Source: Flavobacteriales bacterium
Lineage (GTDB): Bacteria; Bacteroidota; Bacteroidia; Flavobacteriales_F; PHOS-HE28
Assembly: GCA_016699575.1 (NCBI GenBank)
Contig: CP064979.1
Span: 3,286,001-3,350,000, forward strand
Direction: 5' to 3'
Length of the DNA: 64,000 nucleotides
The position numbers were made by a program, and so were the translations under genes. The notes beneath the pieces were generated by a model, which saw only the letters and a list, made by a program, of their open reading frames with translations, did no database searches and was not told where the DNA came from. Shown here piece by piece: positions 17,172 to 25,424 of this stretch (positions within the stretch are counted from its first letter, which is position 1; each line of letters begins with the position of its first letter).

Positions 17172-18019
17172 CGTCGGTGCGTCCACAGCCAAAGGTCGGG
17201 CTTATTGCGGATGTCGCGCTCCAAACGTCGGGTATGGAGCTGATTGATGTCATCCTCGGACATCGACCTCGGATCCGCGATGAGCAATTCGGCGCCCATC
17301 TCGTAGTAGCCACGCTCGGGCTGTTGTACGGAGATGTACACCACAGGGTAGCCCAGTTTCTTGGCGATGACCCCTGTTCCGGTGAACACCGGCGTGTCCT
17401 GGTTGAGGAAGGTGGTCCAGAGTGCTTTCTCGGGCGATGGCGTCTGGTCGGCGATGAAGGCCGTGGCCGTGAGCTGGTGCCTGTCCCGCACCATGCCTTT
17501 GAACGTATCGTGCATGGCATAGAGCCGGTTGCCCAAGCGGGTGCGCATGTGCACGATGAGCTTTTCGAAGTGCGGGTTCTGGAGCGGGTGGTAGATGACG
17601 ATGAGCTGGTGCAGGCCCGGTTCCACGGCGAAGCGCGCACCGGCCAGCTCCCAGTTGCCGTAGTGGCCCATCACGATGATGACGCTCTGCTTCACCTCGA
17701 CGAACGGTTTGAAGACATCCGCCCCGGGGAAGCTCACCCGCTTGCGGACCTCTTCCTTGGAGACGGTCAACGTCTTCAGTGTCTCCAAGGTGAGGTCGCA
17801 GAACCAGCGGTAGAAGCGCTTCATGGTGGCGCGCAGCTCGGCTTCGCTTTTCTCCGGGAAGCTGTTCCGGAGGTTCGTCATCACCACGTCCTTGCGGTAG
17901 CCGATGACGTGGAAGAGCAGGACGAAGACGAGGTCGCTGAGCAGGTACAGCAGCGGGAACGGCAGCAACGCGATGCCGTAGAGGAAGGGCAGGGCGATGT
18001 AGTAGCCGATGGCGCTCAT
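17144..18019 (-). CDS. Lysophospholipid / lipid A acyltransferase family protein (LpxL/HtrB-like)
   Basis: 291 residues. N-terminal membrane helix (about 8-40), then the catalytic histidine motif GHYGNWE (about residues 117-123) and IADQTPSP, a form of the second conserved block of the LpxL family. These enzymes add a secondary acyl chain to lipid A or act on related lipids at the inner membrane. Follows endonuclease III by 16 nt and overlaps the desaturase start. Confidence 0.88.
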   Translation of the reverse strand: MSAIGYYIALPFLYGIALLPFPLLYLLSDLVFVLLFHVIGYRKDVVMTNLRNSFPEKSEAELRATMKRFYRWFCDLTLETLKTLTVSKEEVRKRVSFPGADVFKPFVEVKQSVIIVMGHYGNWELAGARFAVEPGLHQLIVIYHPLQNPHFEKLIVHMRTRLGNRLYAMHDTFKGMVRDRHQLTATAFIADQTPSPEKALWTTFLNQDTPVFTGTGVIAKKLGYPVVYISVQQPERGYYEMGAELLIADPRSMSEDDINQLHTRRLERDIRNKPDLWLWTHRRWKHKRPAA

Positions 18020-18035
18020 GGATGGGGCGCGAAGA

Positions 18036-18671
18036 TCAGTCGAAGAGCTCCTTCCTGCCGACCACGCTGCAGATGGGGCACTTGCGCGGGTCGTGCGCCT
18101 TGGCCGGGCAATGCTCGCGCCCGAAGTAGATGATGCGCAGGTGGAGGTCGGCCCAGTCCTTCTCGGGGAAGAGCTTCTTCAGGTCGGCCTCGGTGTGCTC
18201 CACGCTCTTGCCCGTGCTCAGCGTCCAGCGCCAAGCGAGCCGGTGGATGTGCGTGTCCACCGGGAAGGCCGGCACCCCGAAGGCCTGCACCATGACCACA
18301 CTGGCGGTCTTGTGGCCCACCGACGGCAGTGCTTCAAGCGCGGTGATGGAGTTCGGCACCTTGCCGCCGTGCTTCTCCAGAATGATCTTGCTCAAACCGT
18401 GGATGCCCTTTGCCTTGGCGGGTGCCAACCCGCACGGTCGGATGATGTCCTCGATCTGCTGCACACTCAGCTTCACCATTTGCTGCGGCGTGCGCGCCTT
18501 TGCGAAGAGCAGCGGCGTGATCTCGTTCACCTTTTTGTCCGTGCACTGGGCGCTGAGCACCACGGCTACCAGCAGGGTGTACGGGTCTTCGTGGTCGAGC
18601 GGGATGGACGTGCGTGGGTAGAGCTCGGCGAGCTTGCGGGAGACGAAGGCGGCTTTTTCGGGGCGGGTCAA
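18036..18671 (-). CDS. nth: Endonuclease III with a reduced iron-sulfur cysteine set
   Basis: 211 residues. Bifunctional DNA glycosylase / AP lyase for oxidised pyrimidines. Helix-hairpin-helix LPSVGHKTASVV includes the catalytic lysine; the catalytic aspartate is in PVDTHIHRLA. The C-terminal iron-sulfur loop, normally C-x6-C-x2-C-x5-C, here reads HCPAKAHDPRKCPICSVVGRKE: three cysteines spaced C-x9-C-x2-C and no fourth. The cluster is therefore likely absent or differently ligated. The only start that keeps the N-terminal family region is the TTG at 18671; no in-frame ATG lies near. Confidence 0.92.
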   Translation of the reverse strand: MTRPEKAAFVSRKLAELYPRTSIPLDHEDPYTLLVAVVLSAQCTDKKVNEITPLLFAKARTPQQMVKLSVQQIEDIIRPCGLAPAKAKGIHGLSKIILEKHGGKVPNSITALEALPSVGHKTASVVMVQAFGVPAFPVDTHIHRLAWRWTLSTGKSVEHTEADLKKLFPEKDWADLHLRIIYFGREHCPAKAHDPRKCPICSVVGRKELFD

Positions 18672-18704
18672 GGGTTTGCGAGCATGTGTTACAGCGAGCA
18701 GCGC

Positions 18705-19223
18705 TCAGGTCCAAGCCATCAACTTGTTCAATTGGGTGACACGGATCACTTCGCTGAAGAATCCTGTTGCCAGCCAACCACGGTAGCTCGAAGCGAGCGT
18801 GGGGTCCATTTTGTGGAACTCCACCAGTGCGGCGTCATAGCTCAATCCAACACGAAGAAAATGCTCGTGCAATATCGGATCCCTAGGGCTCTTCAAAAGG
18901 GTAAGGAGCACGTGGATCGGCTGGATCACCCTTTGAGAATGCAAAAAGGCACCGAACGCGCTGTCCTTTAAGAGCTCTTCGCCTTCGCGTGAAAGAACCA
19001 ATGGGCCGGTGGTGACGATGGATGGACCAATTCGCGCATGCTCGCGAACGAAGGTTTGGTCAAGACCTTTTTGCGCGAGTAACTGGCCGCATTGCTCCTC
19101 GACCGATCGTGCAAGCCCGAGAACAAGATGCGCGATGCTGATTTTCGTGCCACCCGTCAGCAACGCTTCTTCCTTTGCATTCGCGAGCGCATCACGCGTC
19201 GATGGAGAGAAGTAGCGTTTCAT
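18705..19223 (-). CDS. Stand-alone Clp N-terminal-domain protein
   Basis: 172 residues. Two copies of the Clp_N four-helix repeat: SPSTRDALANAKEEALLTGGTKISIAHLVLGLAR and, from about residue 75, LKDSAFGAFLHSQ... IQPIHVLLTLLKSP. In ClpA/B/C this domain binds substrates or adaptors; here no ATPase part is attached, so it may be an adaptor or decoy. ATG at 19223 chosen over a GTG at 19238. Lies 8 nt after DUF6702 and 33 nt before nth. Confidence 0.75.
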   Translation of the reverse strand: MKRYFSPSTRDALANAKEEALLTGGTKISIAHLVLGLARSVEEQCGQLLAQKGLDQTFVREHARIGPSIVTTGPLVLSREGEELLKDSAFGAFLHSQRVIQPIHVLLTLLKSPRDPILHEHFLRVGLSYDAALVEFHKMDPTLASSYRGWLATGFFSEVIRVTQLNKLMAWT

Positions 19224-19231
19224 CAGGTAAG

Positions 19232-19714
19232 CTACCACGCGAACTCATGCGCGTTCGATCCCCTCACGAACGTATGCGACTGCGTTGGGGTCTTCTCGCC
19301 TTCCACATGCACCAAGTTCTGCTGCTCGGCGAAGACATCGTGCAGCAGCGTGTTGGAAACGAGCAGGTCGTTCAGGGTGGCAACACCTTCCACCTGCAAG
19401 TAGCAGTACAACGTTTCCCCGTCGAGTTCTTTGCCCACCCACTTCCAGGCCATCTGCTTGTCCTCTTGGAAGAGTGAAAGGTGTTCCATGAAGTAGCGGT
19501 TCAACAGGCTGTCGGCCTTGGGGTGCTCCTTGTCCGACCCCAGCTTCAGCTCACCTCGACTTGCCAGCGCGTGTTCAATGTCGTGCGCGGTCATCTGCCA
19601 CGTCAAGTCGAGCGTCTGCGTTTCCGGCTTGTGACGGATGGTGAGAATGGAGACGAAGAAATCGTGGGGCACCACAAAGGCTGAGGTGACGAGAGCGAGC
19701 AGCAGCAAACGCAT
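19232..19714 (-). CDS. DUF6702 family secreted protein
   Basis: 160 residues with a short N-terminal hydrophobic segment (MRLLLLALVTSAFVVP). The 'H-D-F-F-V-S-I-L-T-I' start of the mature part and LTWQMTAHDIEHAL match the DUF6702 pattern of small exported Bacteroidota proteins of unknown function. ATG at 19714 sits 4 nt after a -7 box. First gene of a minus-strand run that continues to the desaturase. Confidence 0.75.
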   Translation of the reverse strand: MRLLLLALVTSAFVVPHDFFVSILTIRHKPETQTLDLTWQMTAHDIEHALASRGELKLGSDKEHPKADSLLNRYFMEHLSLFQEDKQMAWKWVGKELDGETLYCYLQVEGVATLNDLLVSNTLLHDVFAEQQNLVHVEGEKTPTQSHTFVRGSNAHEFAW

Positions 19715-19718
19715 TGGA

Positions 19719-19726
19719 CAAAGATG
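19719..19726 (-). promoter_or_regulatory. -7 promoter box of DUF6702
   Basis: On the minus strand CATCTTTG, 4 nt before the ATG at 19714. Nearly the same sequence precedes the divergent T9SS gene. Confidence 0.5.
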
Positions 19727-19777
19727 GTCTCGGAGCGGGCTGTTCGGCACCGGCCTTCCGTGTTCGGCGATGATCAG

Positions 19778-19785
19778 CATCTTTG
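19778..19785 (+). promoter_or_regulatory. -7 promoter box of the delta-60 T9SS gene
   Basis: CATCTTTG, 4 nt before the ATG at 19790, mirror of the minus-strand box at 19719-19726. Confidence 0.5.
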
Positions 19786-19789
19786 TTCA

Positions 19790-21373
19790 ATGAGCACACC
19801 ACTATTCCGTATCCCAACGATCATGGCGGCCAAGGCGGTCGCCCTTTCGCTTGTTGCCCAACCCGGAGCGCTTGATCCCACGTTCGCCACCGCTGGCAAG
19901 TACGTGCAGGACTTCGGCGCAAACGATAACCTGACATGCGTGAAGGTGCAGCCCGATGGGAAGATCCTTGCCGCCGGCACGGCCATCAACCCGAACTTCT
20001 CGGGCAAGTTGCTGGTGATGCGGTTGAACACTGATGGCACGCTCGACAACGGATTCGATGGCGACGGCACACTGATCGTCAACGCCTTCAACGAATCCTA
20101 TGCGTATGACCTCTTTGTTCAGGCGGACGGCAAGATCGTGGTGGTGGGCGCGCGCTACGACCCGAACTTCTCCGCCTCCATGCTGGCCATGCGCCTGAAC
20201 GTGGATGGCACCTTGGACACGTCGTTCGGAACGGGCGGCTACAGCGAGCCCAACGTGAGTGCAGCGGATGACTTCGCTTTTGCCGTGGCGCCCTTGGGCA
20301 ATGGGCAGTTCCTAATGGCCGGCTCACGGATCGACGCCAACTTCAACAACCAACCTGTGGTGATCCGGCTGAACGCGGACGGTTCCGTGGACAACACCTT
20401 CGGCAGCAACGGTATTGCCGAGGTAACCGTTGACCAGATCGAGAACCAGTTCTGGAGCGTCGGTGTGCAGACGGACGGGCGCATCGTTGCCAGTGGCAGC
20501 TTTTCCGTCGACATCGGCGGGGGGCTCAGCGACCGCGACGTGCTGGTGGCCTGCTTTGACGCGAACGGTGTGCTTGATCCCACCTTCGGCGCGGGCGGCA
20601 CGGTGGTGAAGGCCATCACCCCGAACGAGCAGGATGTGGCGTTCGGCCAGTCGCTCGATGCATCGGGCAACATCTTCCTGACCGGGTTCACCGAACAAGC
20701 GGACTTCACGTACGACGGCTTCCTGTTGGAAATGGACGATGCTGGTGCTGATGTGACCTCTTTCGGTACAGGAGGCACGGTCACCTTCAATCCACCGGTG
20801 GACCAGAACGTGTTCTATGATGTGGTACTGCAGCCCGATGGCAAGCCCCTGGTTTGCGGTACCTCCGGTGGTTTCATCTTCAGCCCTCGGGACCAGGTGC
20901 TGGCCCGTTACACCACCACAGGTGTGCTGGACAATACGTTCGGTACGAACGGATACGTGCTCAATAGCATCAACGGCGGATTCGACGAGGCCAATGCGCT
21001 GGTGTTGCAGAGCGATGGTGCGATCGTCGTCGCAGGGCGCGGCTACTCCGGCACGAACAACGACATCACGGTGTTCCGCCACATCAACGATATCAGCACG
21101 TCGGTCGCGGAAGCGGACGAGCCGTTCGCTGTGATGGTGCACCCCAATCCGGCCCGGAGGGGCATGTCCATCACCTTGGGGTCGGTGGAGGATGTGGTGC
21201 GCGTCCGGTTGTACGATGCACGCGGCGCGGAGCTGGTGCTCGATGCGCGAACGGTGAACGGTCCTGTGCGCATGCTCACGCTGCCCGCTGGTCTCGCGCC
21301 GGGGGCCTATGCGCTTCAGGTGGTCGGCGCCTCGGGCCGCCTCTCCGTCGCGCAGCTGGTGGTTCAGGACTGA
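19790..21373 (+). CDS. T9SS-secreted delta-60 repeat (beta-propeller) protein
   Basis: 527 residues. After a short hydrophobic start come about seven delta-60 repeats of the type LxxDGTLDxxFGxxG ... VQxDGKIxVxG, which fold as a beta-propeller-like surface domain. The C-terminus (FAVMVHPNPARRGMSITLG ... LPAGLAPGAYALQVV) is a type A T9SS sorting domain, so the protein is carried across the outer membrane and attached to the surface or released. Ligand unknown. Own promoter; no operon partner downstream. Confidence 0.85.
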   Translation: MSTPLFRIPTIMAAKAVALSLVAQPGALDPTFATAGKYVQDFGANDNLTCVKVQPDGKILAAGTAINPNFSGKLLVMRLNTDGTLDNGFDGDGTLIVNAFNESYAYDLFVQADGKIVVVGARYDPNFSASMLAMRLNVDGTLDTSFGTGGYSEPNVSAADDFAFAVAPLGNGQFLMAGSRIDANFNNQPVVIRLNADGSVDNTFGSNGIAEVTVDQIENQFWSVGVQTDGRIVASGSFSVDIGGGLSDRDVLVACFDANGVLDPTFGAGGTVVKAITPNEQDVAFGQSLDASGNIFLTGFTEQADFTYDGFLLEMDDAGADVTSFGTGGTVTFNPPVDQNVFYDVVLQPDGKPLVCGTSGGFIFSPRDQVLARYTTTGVLDNTFGTNGYVLNSINGGFDEANALVLQSDGAIVVAGRGYSGTNNDITVFRHINDISTSVAEADEPFAVMVHPNPARRGMSITLGSVEDVVRVRLYDARGAELVLDARTVNGPVRMLTLPAGLAPGAYALQVVGASGRLSVAQLVVQD

Positions 21374-21399
21374 CCATCGTACGAGCGGCTGATCGTCCT

Positions 21400-21560
21400 G
21401 GCTGCGCATGGCGTGCAGGATGAAGATCGATCTCCTTGAGCAGCTCCACCATCCGCGGATCGCTCAAGTTCCGTTGATGAGCCGCTGGTAGAGCACGTCG
21501 GTAACGACGTTCTGCACATCCCGCGCCGGTGCGTATTACCAGCCAACGGGTCGTCCCCGG
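21400..21560 (-). pseudogene. Possible decayed coding remnant
   Basis: Minus-strand frame 1 reads ARDVQNVVTDVLYQRLINGT and stops; shifting frame by one continues as LSDPRMVELLKEIDLHPARH. Together they look like the C-terminal part of a real protein broken by a frameshift, with ordinary codon use. I do not recognise the family. The rest of the 230-nt gap holds only the M1 peptidase promoter. Confidence 0.3.
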
Positions 21561-21590
21561 TGGTCGCCGATGGTCTTCCTGAGGGCCGTT

Positions 21591-21598
21591 TACATTCG
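21591..21598 (+). promoter_or_regulatory. -7 promoter box of the M1 peptidase
   Basis: tacattcg, 4 nt before the ATG at 21603. Confidence 0.5.
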
Positions 21599-21602
21599 CC
21601 CA

Positions 21603-23993
21603 ATGCTGAACCAGCGCTCCCTTGTGGTGCTCGGCGCCTTCGTCGCCTGCACGCTTTCCGCCCAACAGGACCAACGCTACGGCCGCGACAAGTTCCGTCA
21701 GCTGGACCAGGAACTGCCCACGCCCAACGAGCAGCGCACCGCCAGCGGCGCCCCCGGCCATGCCTACTGGCAGATGAAGGCCGACTACAACATCAGCGTG
21801 GAGATCGACGAGACCACCGGGCCGATGCCGAAGCTCACCGGCAAGGAGACCATAACCTACCACAACCAGAGCCCCGACAAGCTGGACTATCTGTGGCTGC
21901 AACTGGACCAGAACATCTTCGAGCCGGGGAGCGATGCCAATCTGATCCGCACGGGAACCGTCGGCGATAGTGTGAGCCTAGACCAAGTGAGCAAGTGGGT
22001 GAAGCCCTTCGAAGGTGGCTACAAGATCACAGCGGTGACGGATGTGAACGGCGGCAAGCTGAAGCACACCATCAACAAGACCATGATGCGCATCGATCTG
22101 CCCAAGCCGTTGGCACCGGGCGGCACCTACGCGTTCAAGGTGGAATGGTGGAACTGGATCAACGACCGCATGAAGGTGGGCGGCCGCGGCGGCTATGAGC
22201 ATTTCCCGGAGGAGGACAACTACATCTACACCATCGCCCAGTTCTACCCGCGTATGGCGGCCTACATGGACTACAGCGGATGGATGCACAAGCAGTTCCT
22301 CGGTGCCGGTGAATTCACCCTCGACTTCGGCGACTATACCCTGAACATCACCGTGCCGGGCGACCACATGGTGGCTTCCACAGGCGTGCTGCAGAATGAA
22401 AGTGCGGTGCTCACCGCCGAGCAACGTTCACGCTTGGCCAAGGCCCGCACCGCCACCGCACCGGTGATGATCGTTACGCCGGAGGAGGCATTGAAGAACG
22501 AAAGCAAGAGCGCGGATACGAAGAAGACCGTTGGCAAGAAGACCTGGACCTACAAGGCCACGAACGTGCGCGATGTCGCCTTCGCCAGCAGCCGCAAATT
22601 CATTTGGGACGGCATGAACCAACCCGTGGGCACGGCACCGAAGATCACGAACGTGCTCTGCATGAGCTTCTACCCAAAGGAAGGCAATCCGCTCTGGGAG
22701 CAATACAGCACCAAGGTGGTGGCACACACCATCAAGACGTACAGCAAGTTCACCTGCGATTACATCTATCCCGTGGCGCAGAGCATCCACACCGACAAGA
22801 TCGGCATGGAGTACCCGATGATCTGCTTCAACGGCGGGCGCCCGGAGAAGGACGGCACCTACAGCGAACGGACGAAGTATGGCATGATCGGCGTGATCAC
22901 GCACGAGGTGGGCCACAACTTCTTCCCGATGATCATCAACTCCGATGAGCGTCAGTGGACGTGGATGGACGAGGGCCTCAACACCTTCGTGCAATACCTC
23001 ACCGAGCAGGAGTGGGACCGCGACTATCCCAGCTGGCGTGGCAAGCCCCGCAACATCGTCGATTACATGAAGGGCGACCCGAACGCCGCGCCGGACAAGG
23101 TGAAGGCGCGCATCGAGCCCATCATGACCAACAGCGAGAGCCTAACGCAGTTCGGCAACAATGCTTACGGCAAGCCGTGCACGGCGCTCAACATCCTGCG
23201 CGAGACCGTCATGGGCCGCGAACTCTTCGACCACGCCTTCAAGACCTACTGTGAGCGCTGGAAGTTCAAGCACCCCACGCCGGCCGACTTCTTCCGCACG
23301 ATGGAGGATGCCAGCGGCGTGGACCTCGACTGGTTCTGGCGCGGCTGGTTCTACACCACCGATCATGTGGACATCAGCATCGAGAACCTGAAGTACAAGC
23401 GCATGGACCCGCGCGATCCCGTGCAGGCCGAGAAGCTGAAGCGCGAGGACAAGTCGCGCGAGGTGGTGGACATCAGCCGCGAGCGCAACAAGACCGACGT
23501 GACGCAAGTGGTGGTGGAGCGCGACCCCAGCACCAAGGACTTCTACAACAGCTTCGACCCGCTGACAGCTACCGAGCGCGAGCTGAAGGAGTTCGAGAAG
23601 TGGAAGAAGAACCTGAAGCCCGAAGAGCTCGCGCTGCTCGACCAGGACCTGCACATCTACGAAGTCTCGTTCAAGAACATCGGCGGGCTGGTGATGCCGG
23701 TGATCCTTGCATGGGAATACGTGGACGGCACCAAGGAAGTGGAGCGCATCCCCGCCGAACTCTGGAAGACCAGCGATGAAGTGACCAAGGTCTTCGTGAA
23801 ACGCAAAGAGGTGAAGAGCGTCACCCTGGACCCCTTCCTCGAAACAGCCGACTGCGATCTGAACAACAACAGCTGGCCCCCGCGCATGGTGCCCACACGC
23901 TTCGACGTGTTCAAGGAGAACCAATGGAAGCAGCCGAACCCCATGCAAATGGAGCGCAACAAGATGACGGGAGGGGAAATGAAGGGGAAGTAG
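21603..23993 (+). CDS. M1-family zinc metallopeptidase, exported
   Basis: 796 residues. Signal peptide (LVVLGAFVACTLSA). Gluzincin zinc site HEVGHNFFP followed 18 residues later by the third ligand Glu in WMDEGLNTF (HExxH-x18-E). The exopeptidase substrate motif is GMEYPMICFNG, a divergent form of GAMEN. Probably an aminopeptidase in the periplasm or outside the cell. The long C-terminal region after the catalytic domain (from about residue 590) lacks the usual sorting domain. Length agrees with exported Bacteroidota M1 peptidases. ATG chosen from the adjacent promoter box and the signal peptide. Confidence 0.92.
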   Translation: MLNQRSLVVLGAFVACTLSAQQDQRYGRDKFRQLDQELPTPNEQRTASGAPGHAYWQMKADYNISVEIDETTGPMPKLTGKETITYHNQSPDKLDYLWLQLDQNIFEPGSDANLIRTGTVGDSVSLDQVSKWVKPFEGGYKITAVTDVNGGKLKHTINKTMMRIDLPKPLAPGGTYAFKVEWWNWINDRMKVGGRGGYEHFPEEDNYIYTIAQFYPRMAAYMDYSGWMHKQFLGAGEFTLDFGDYTLNITVPGDHMVASTGVLQNESAVLTAEQRSRLAKARTATAPVMIVTPEEALKNESKSADTKKTVGKKTWTYKATNVRDVAFASSRKFIWDGMNQPVGTAPKITNVLCMSFYPKEGNPLWEQYSTKVVAHTIKTYSKFTCDYIYPVAQSIHTDKIGMEYPMICFNGGRPEKDGTYSERTKYGMIGVITHEVGHNFFPMIINSDERQWTWMDEGLNTFVQYLTEQEWDRDYPSWRGKPRNIVDYMKGDPNAAPDKVKARIEPIMTNSESLTQFGNNAYGKPCTALNILRETVMGRELFDHAFKTYCERWKFKHPTPADFFRTMEDASGVDLDWFWRGWFYTTDHVDISIENLKYKRMDPRDPVQAEKLKREDKSREVVDISRERNKTDVTQVVVERDPSTKDFYNSFDPLTATERELKEFEKWKKNLKPEELALLDQDLHIYEVSFKNIGGLVMPVILAWEYVDGTKEVERIPAELWKTSDEVTKVFVKRKEVKSVTLDPFLETADCDLNNNSWPPRMVPTRFDVFKENQWKQPNPMQMERNKMTGGEMKGK

Positions 23994-24130
23994 TGGTAGG
24001 GTGGAACTGATTGCCCGTTTTGCCGCTCATGGAGGTGGTTCAATGGGGAAGCACCGCCACGGATACTGTTGGTTCCGAACCGCCGGGGGCGTGGTGCCGG
24101 GTTTGCAATGATCAGTGCAAACGCGATCCG

Positions 24131-24556
24131 ATGAAATCCTTGTTCACCCGTGCGGGCCTCGTTGCGACGCTTTGCACAGCCTTCACTGCCTGCCAGAAGT
24201 ACGAAGACGGTCCCGCCTTCAGCCTCCGTTCACGCGAAGAGCGCGTGGCCAACGATTGGCGCGTTGAGCGTGCCACGGAAGGGGGGAACGATGTCACTTC
24301 GTCGTTCGATCAGTATGAACTGCGCTTGAGCCGTAGCCGCGATGCCACGTTGATCGCCTACTATTCCCTTGCCGGGATCGACCTCGATTTTTCAACTAGC
24401 GGCGAGTGGGAGTTCCAGAACCAGAGCGAGGACCTCCGCCTCGCCTTTGAGAACGACGCGGCGGACAATACCTACGAGATCCTCCGGTTAATGGACAAGG
24501 AAATATGGCTGCGCGAAAAGGGCGATGACCTGGAGTTGCACCTTGTGCCGATGTGA
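24131..24556 (+). CDS. Small lipoprotein of unknown function (lipocalin-like)
   Basis: 141 residues. Signal sequence ending in the lipobox FTAC, with the lipidated Cys at residue 21, so membrane-anchored. The mature part starts with tyrosine/aspartate-rich residues and continues as alternating strands (NDWRVERATEGG, YELRLSRSRDATLIAYY, GEWEFQNQSEDLRLAF, YEILRLMDKEIWL) in the manner of lipocalin-like Bacteroidota lipoproteins. No partner gene is evident. Confidence 0.65.
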   Translation: MKSLFTRAGLVATLCTAFTACQKYEDGPAFSLRSREERVANDWRVERATEGGNDVTSSFDQYELRLSRSRDATLIAYYSLAGIDLDFSTSGEWEFQNQSEDLRLAFENDAADNTYEILRLMDKEIWLREKGDDLELHLVPM

Positions 24557-24560
24557 GCGC

Positions 24561-25424
24561 TCACCGCACCACCCACAGCTGCTTCGCCTCCAGCCTGAAC
24601 CGCACTTCGCGCCCGACTTCCACCGGTTCACCATCGAGGTGCGCGATGACATCGGGTTGGGTAACTACCGCTGCGTTGGTGACCACCGACCGGATGTGGG
24701 GACTGCGTTGCGCACCACCTGTGTAGATGTCGTAGAAAGCGCGCACCAGGCCGATCAGCCCCGGCTTGTGCACCACCTGCAGCTCGGCCATGCCATCGTC
24801 GGGCGCTGAGCCGGGGCTGATGATGGCACCGTTGCCGAACTCACGCGTGTTCGCGAAGACCAGCATCAGCACGTGCTCCTGCTCTTGTGCCCCGTTCGCG
24901 GTGATGGTTATGGGCATGGGTTGCGCGCTGAGGATCTGCTGCAGGATGATGCGCATGTATCCCCAGAGCCCGCGGCCCTTGCTCTTGTCGAAGGCCCAGC
25001 TCACCCGCGCATCGAAACCGATACCGGCCGTGCCGATGAATGCTTGGTCGTTCAGGTAGCACACGTCCATGGGCGCCGCGGTGCCGGTGAGCGCGACTCG
25101 CAATGCGGCTTCCGGCTTCAGCGGGAGCTTGAGCGAACGCGCATAGCCGTTGCCACTGCCCATGGGCACCACACCGATGGGCGTGCGTGTACCGATGAGC
25201 CCGCGCGCCACCGCGTTCAAGGTCCCGTCGCCACCGGCGAAGACCACGCGGTCCTGCCCGCTCTGTGAAGCTTCGCGCGCCAGTTGGGTGCCGTGGCCGA
25301 TGCCTTCAATACGCTTCACCGTTAGTTCAATGCCCAGCTCTTTGGCCATACGCTCGGCGGTAGCGATGATGCGCGGTGCATTGCCTTTACCCGAGCGCGG
25401 GTTGATGATGAGCGTGGCCTTCAT
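24561..25424 (-). CDS. Diacylglycerol / lipid kinase family protein (YegS-BmrU type)
   Basis: 287 residues. ATP-dependent lipid kinase fold: INPRSGKG near the N-terminus, the nucleotide loop VVFAGGDGTLNAVARG (about residues 60-75), MGSGNGYARSL, and a beta-sandwich C-terminal domain ending ...GEPVEVGREVRFRL. Phosphorylates diacylglycerol or a related lipid in the inner leaflet. Its ATG overlaps the stop of the sulfatase gene (ATGA); an LTA-synthase-like enzyme releases diacylglycerol, so the kinase may recycle it. Confidence 0.9.
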   Translation of the reverse strand: MKATLIINPRSGKGNAPRIIATAERMAKELGIELTVKRIEGIGHGTQLAREASQSGQDRVVFAGGDGTLNAVARGLIGTRTPIGVVPMGSGNGYARSLKLPLKPEAALRVALTGTAAPMDVCYLNDQAFIGTAGIGFDARVSWAFDKSKGRGLWGYMRIILQQILSAQPMPITITANGAQEQEHVLMLVFANTREFGNGAIISPGSAPDDGMAELQVVHKPGLIGLVRAFYDIYTGGAQRSPHIRSVVTNAAVVTQPDVIAHLDGEPVEVGREVRFRLEAKQLWVVR

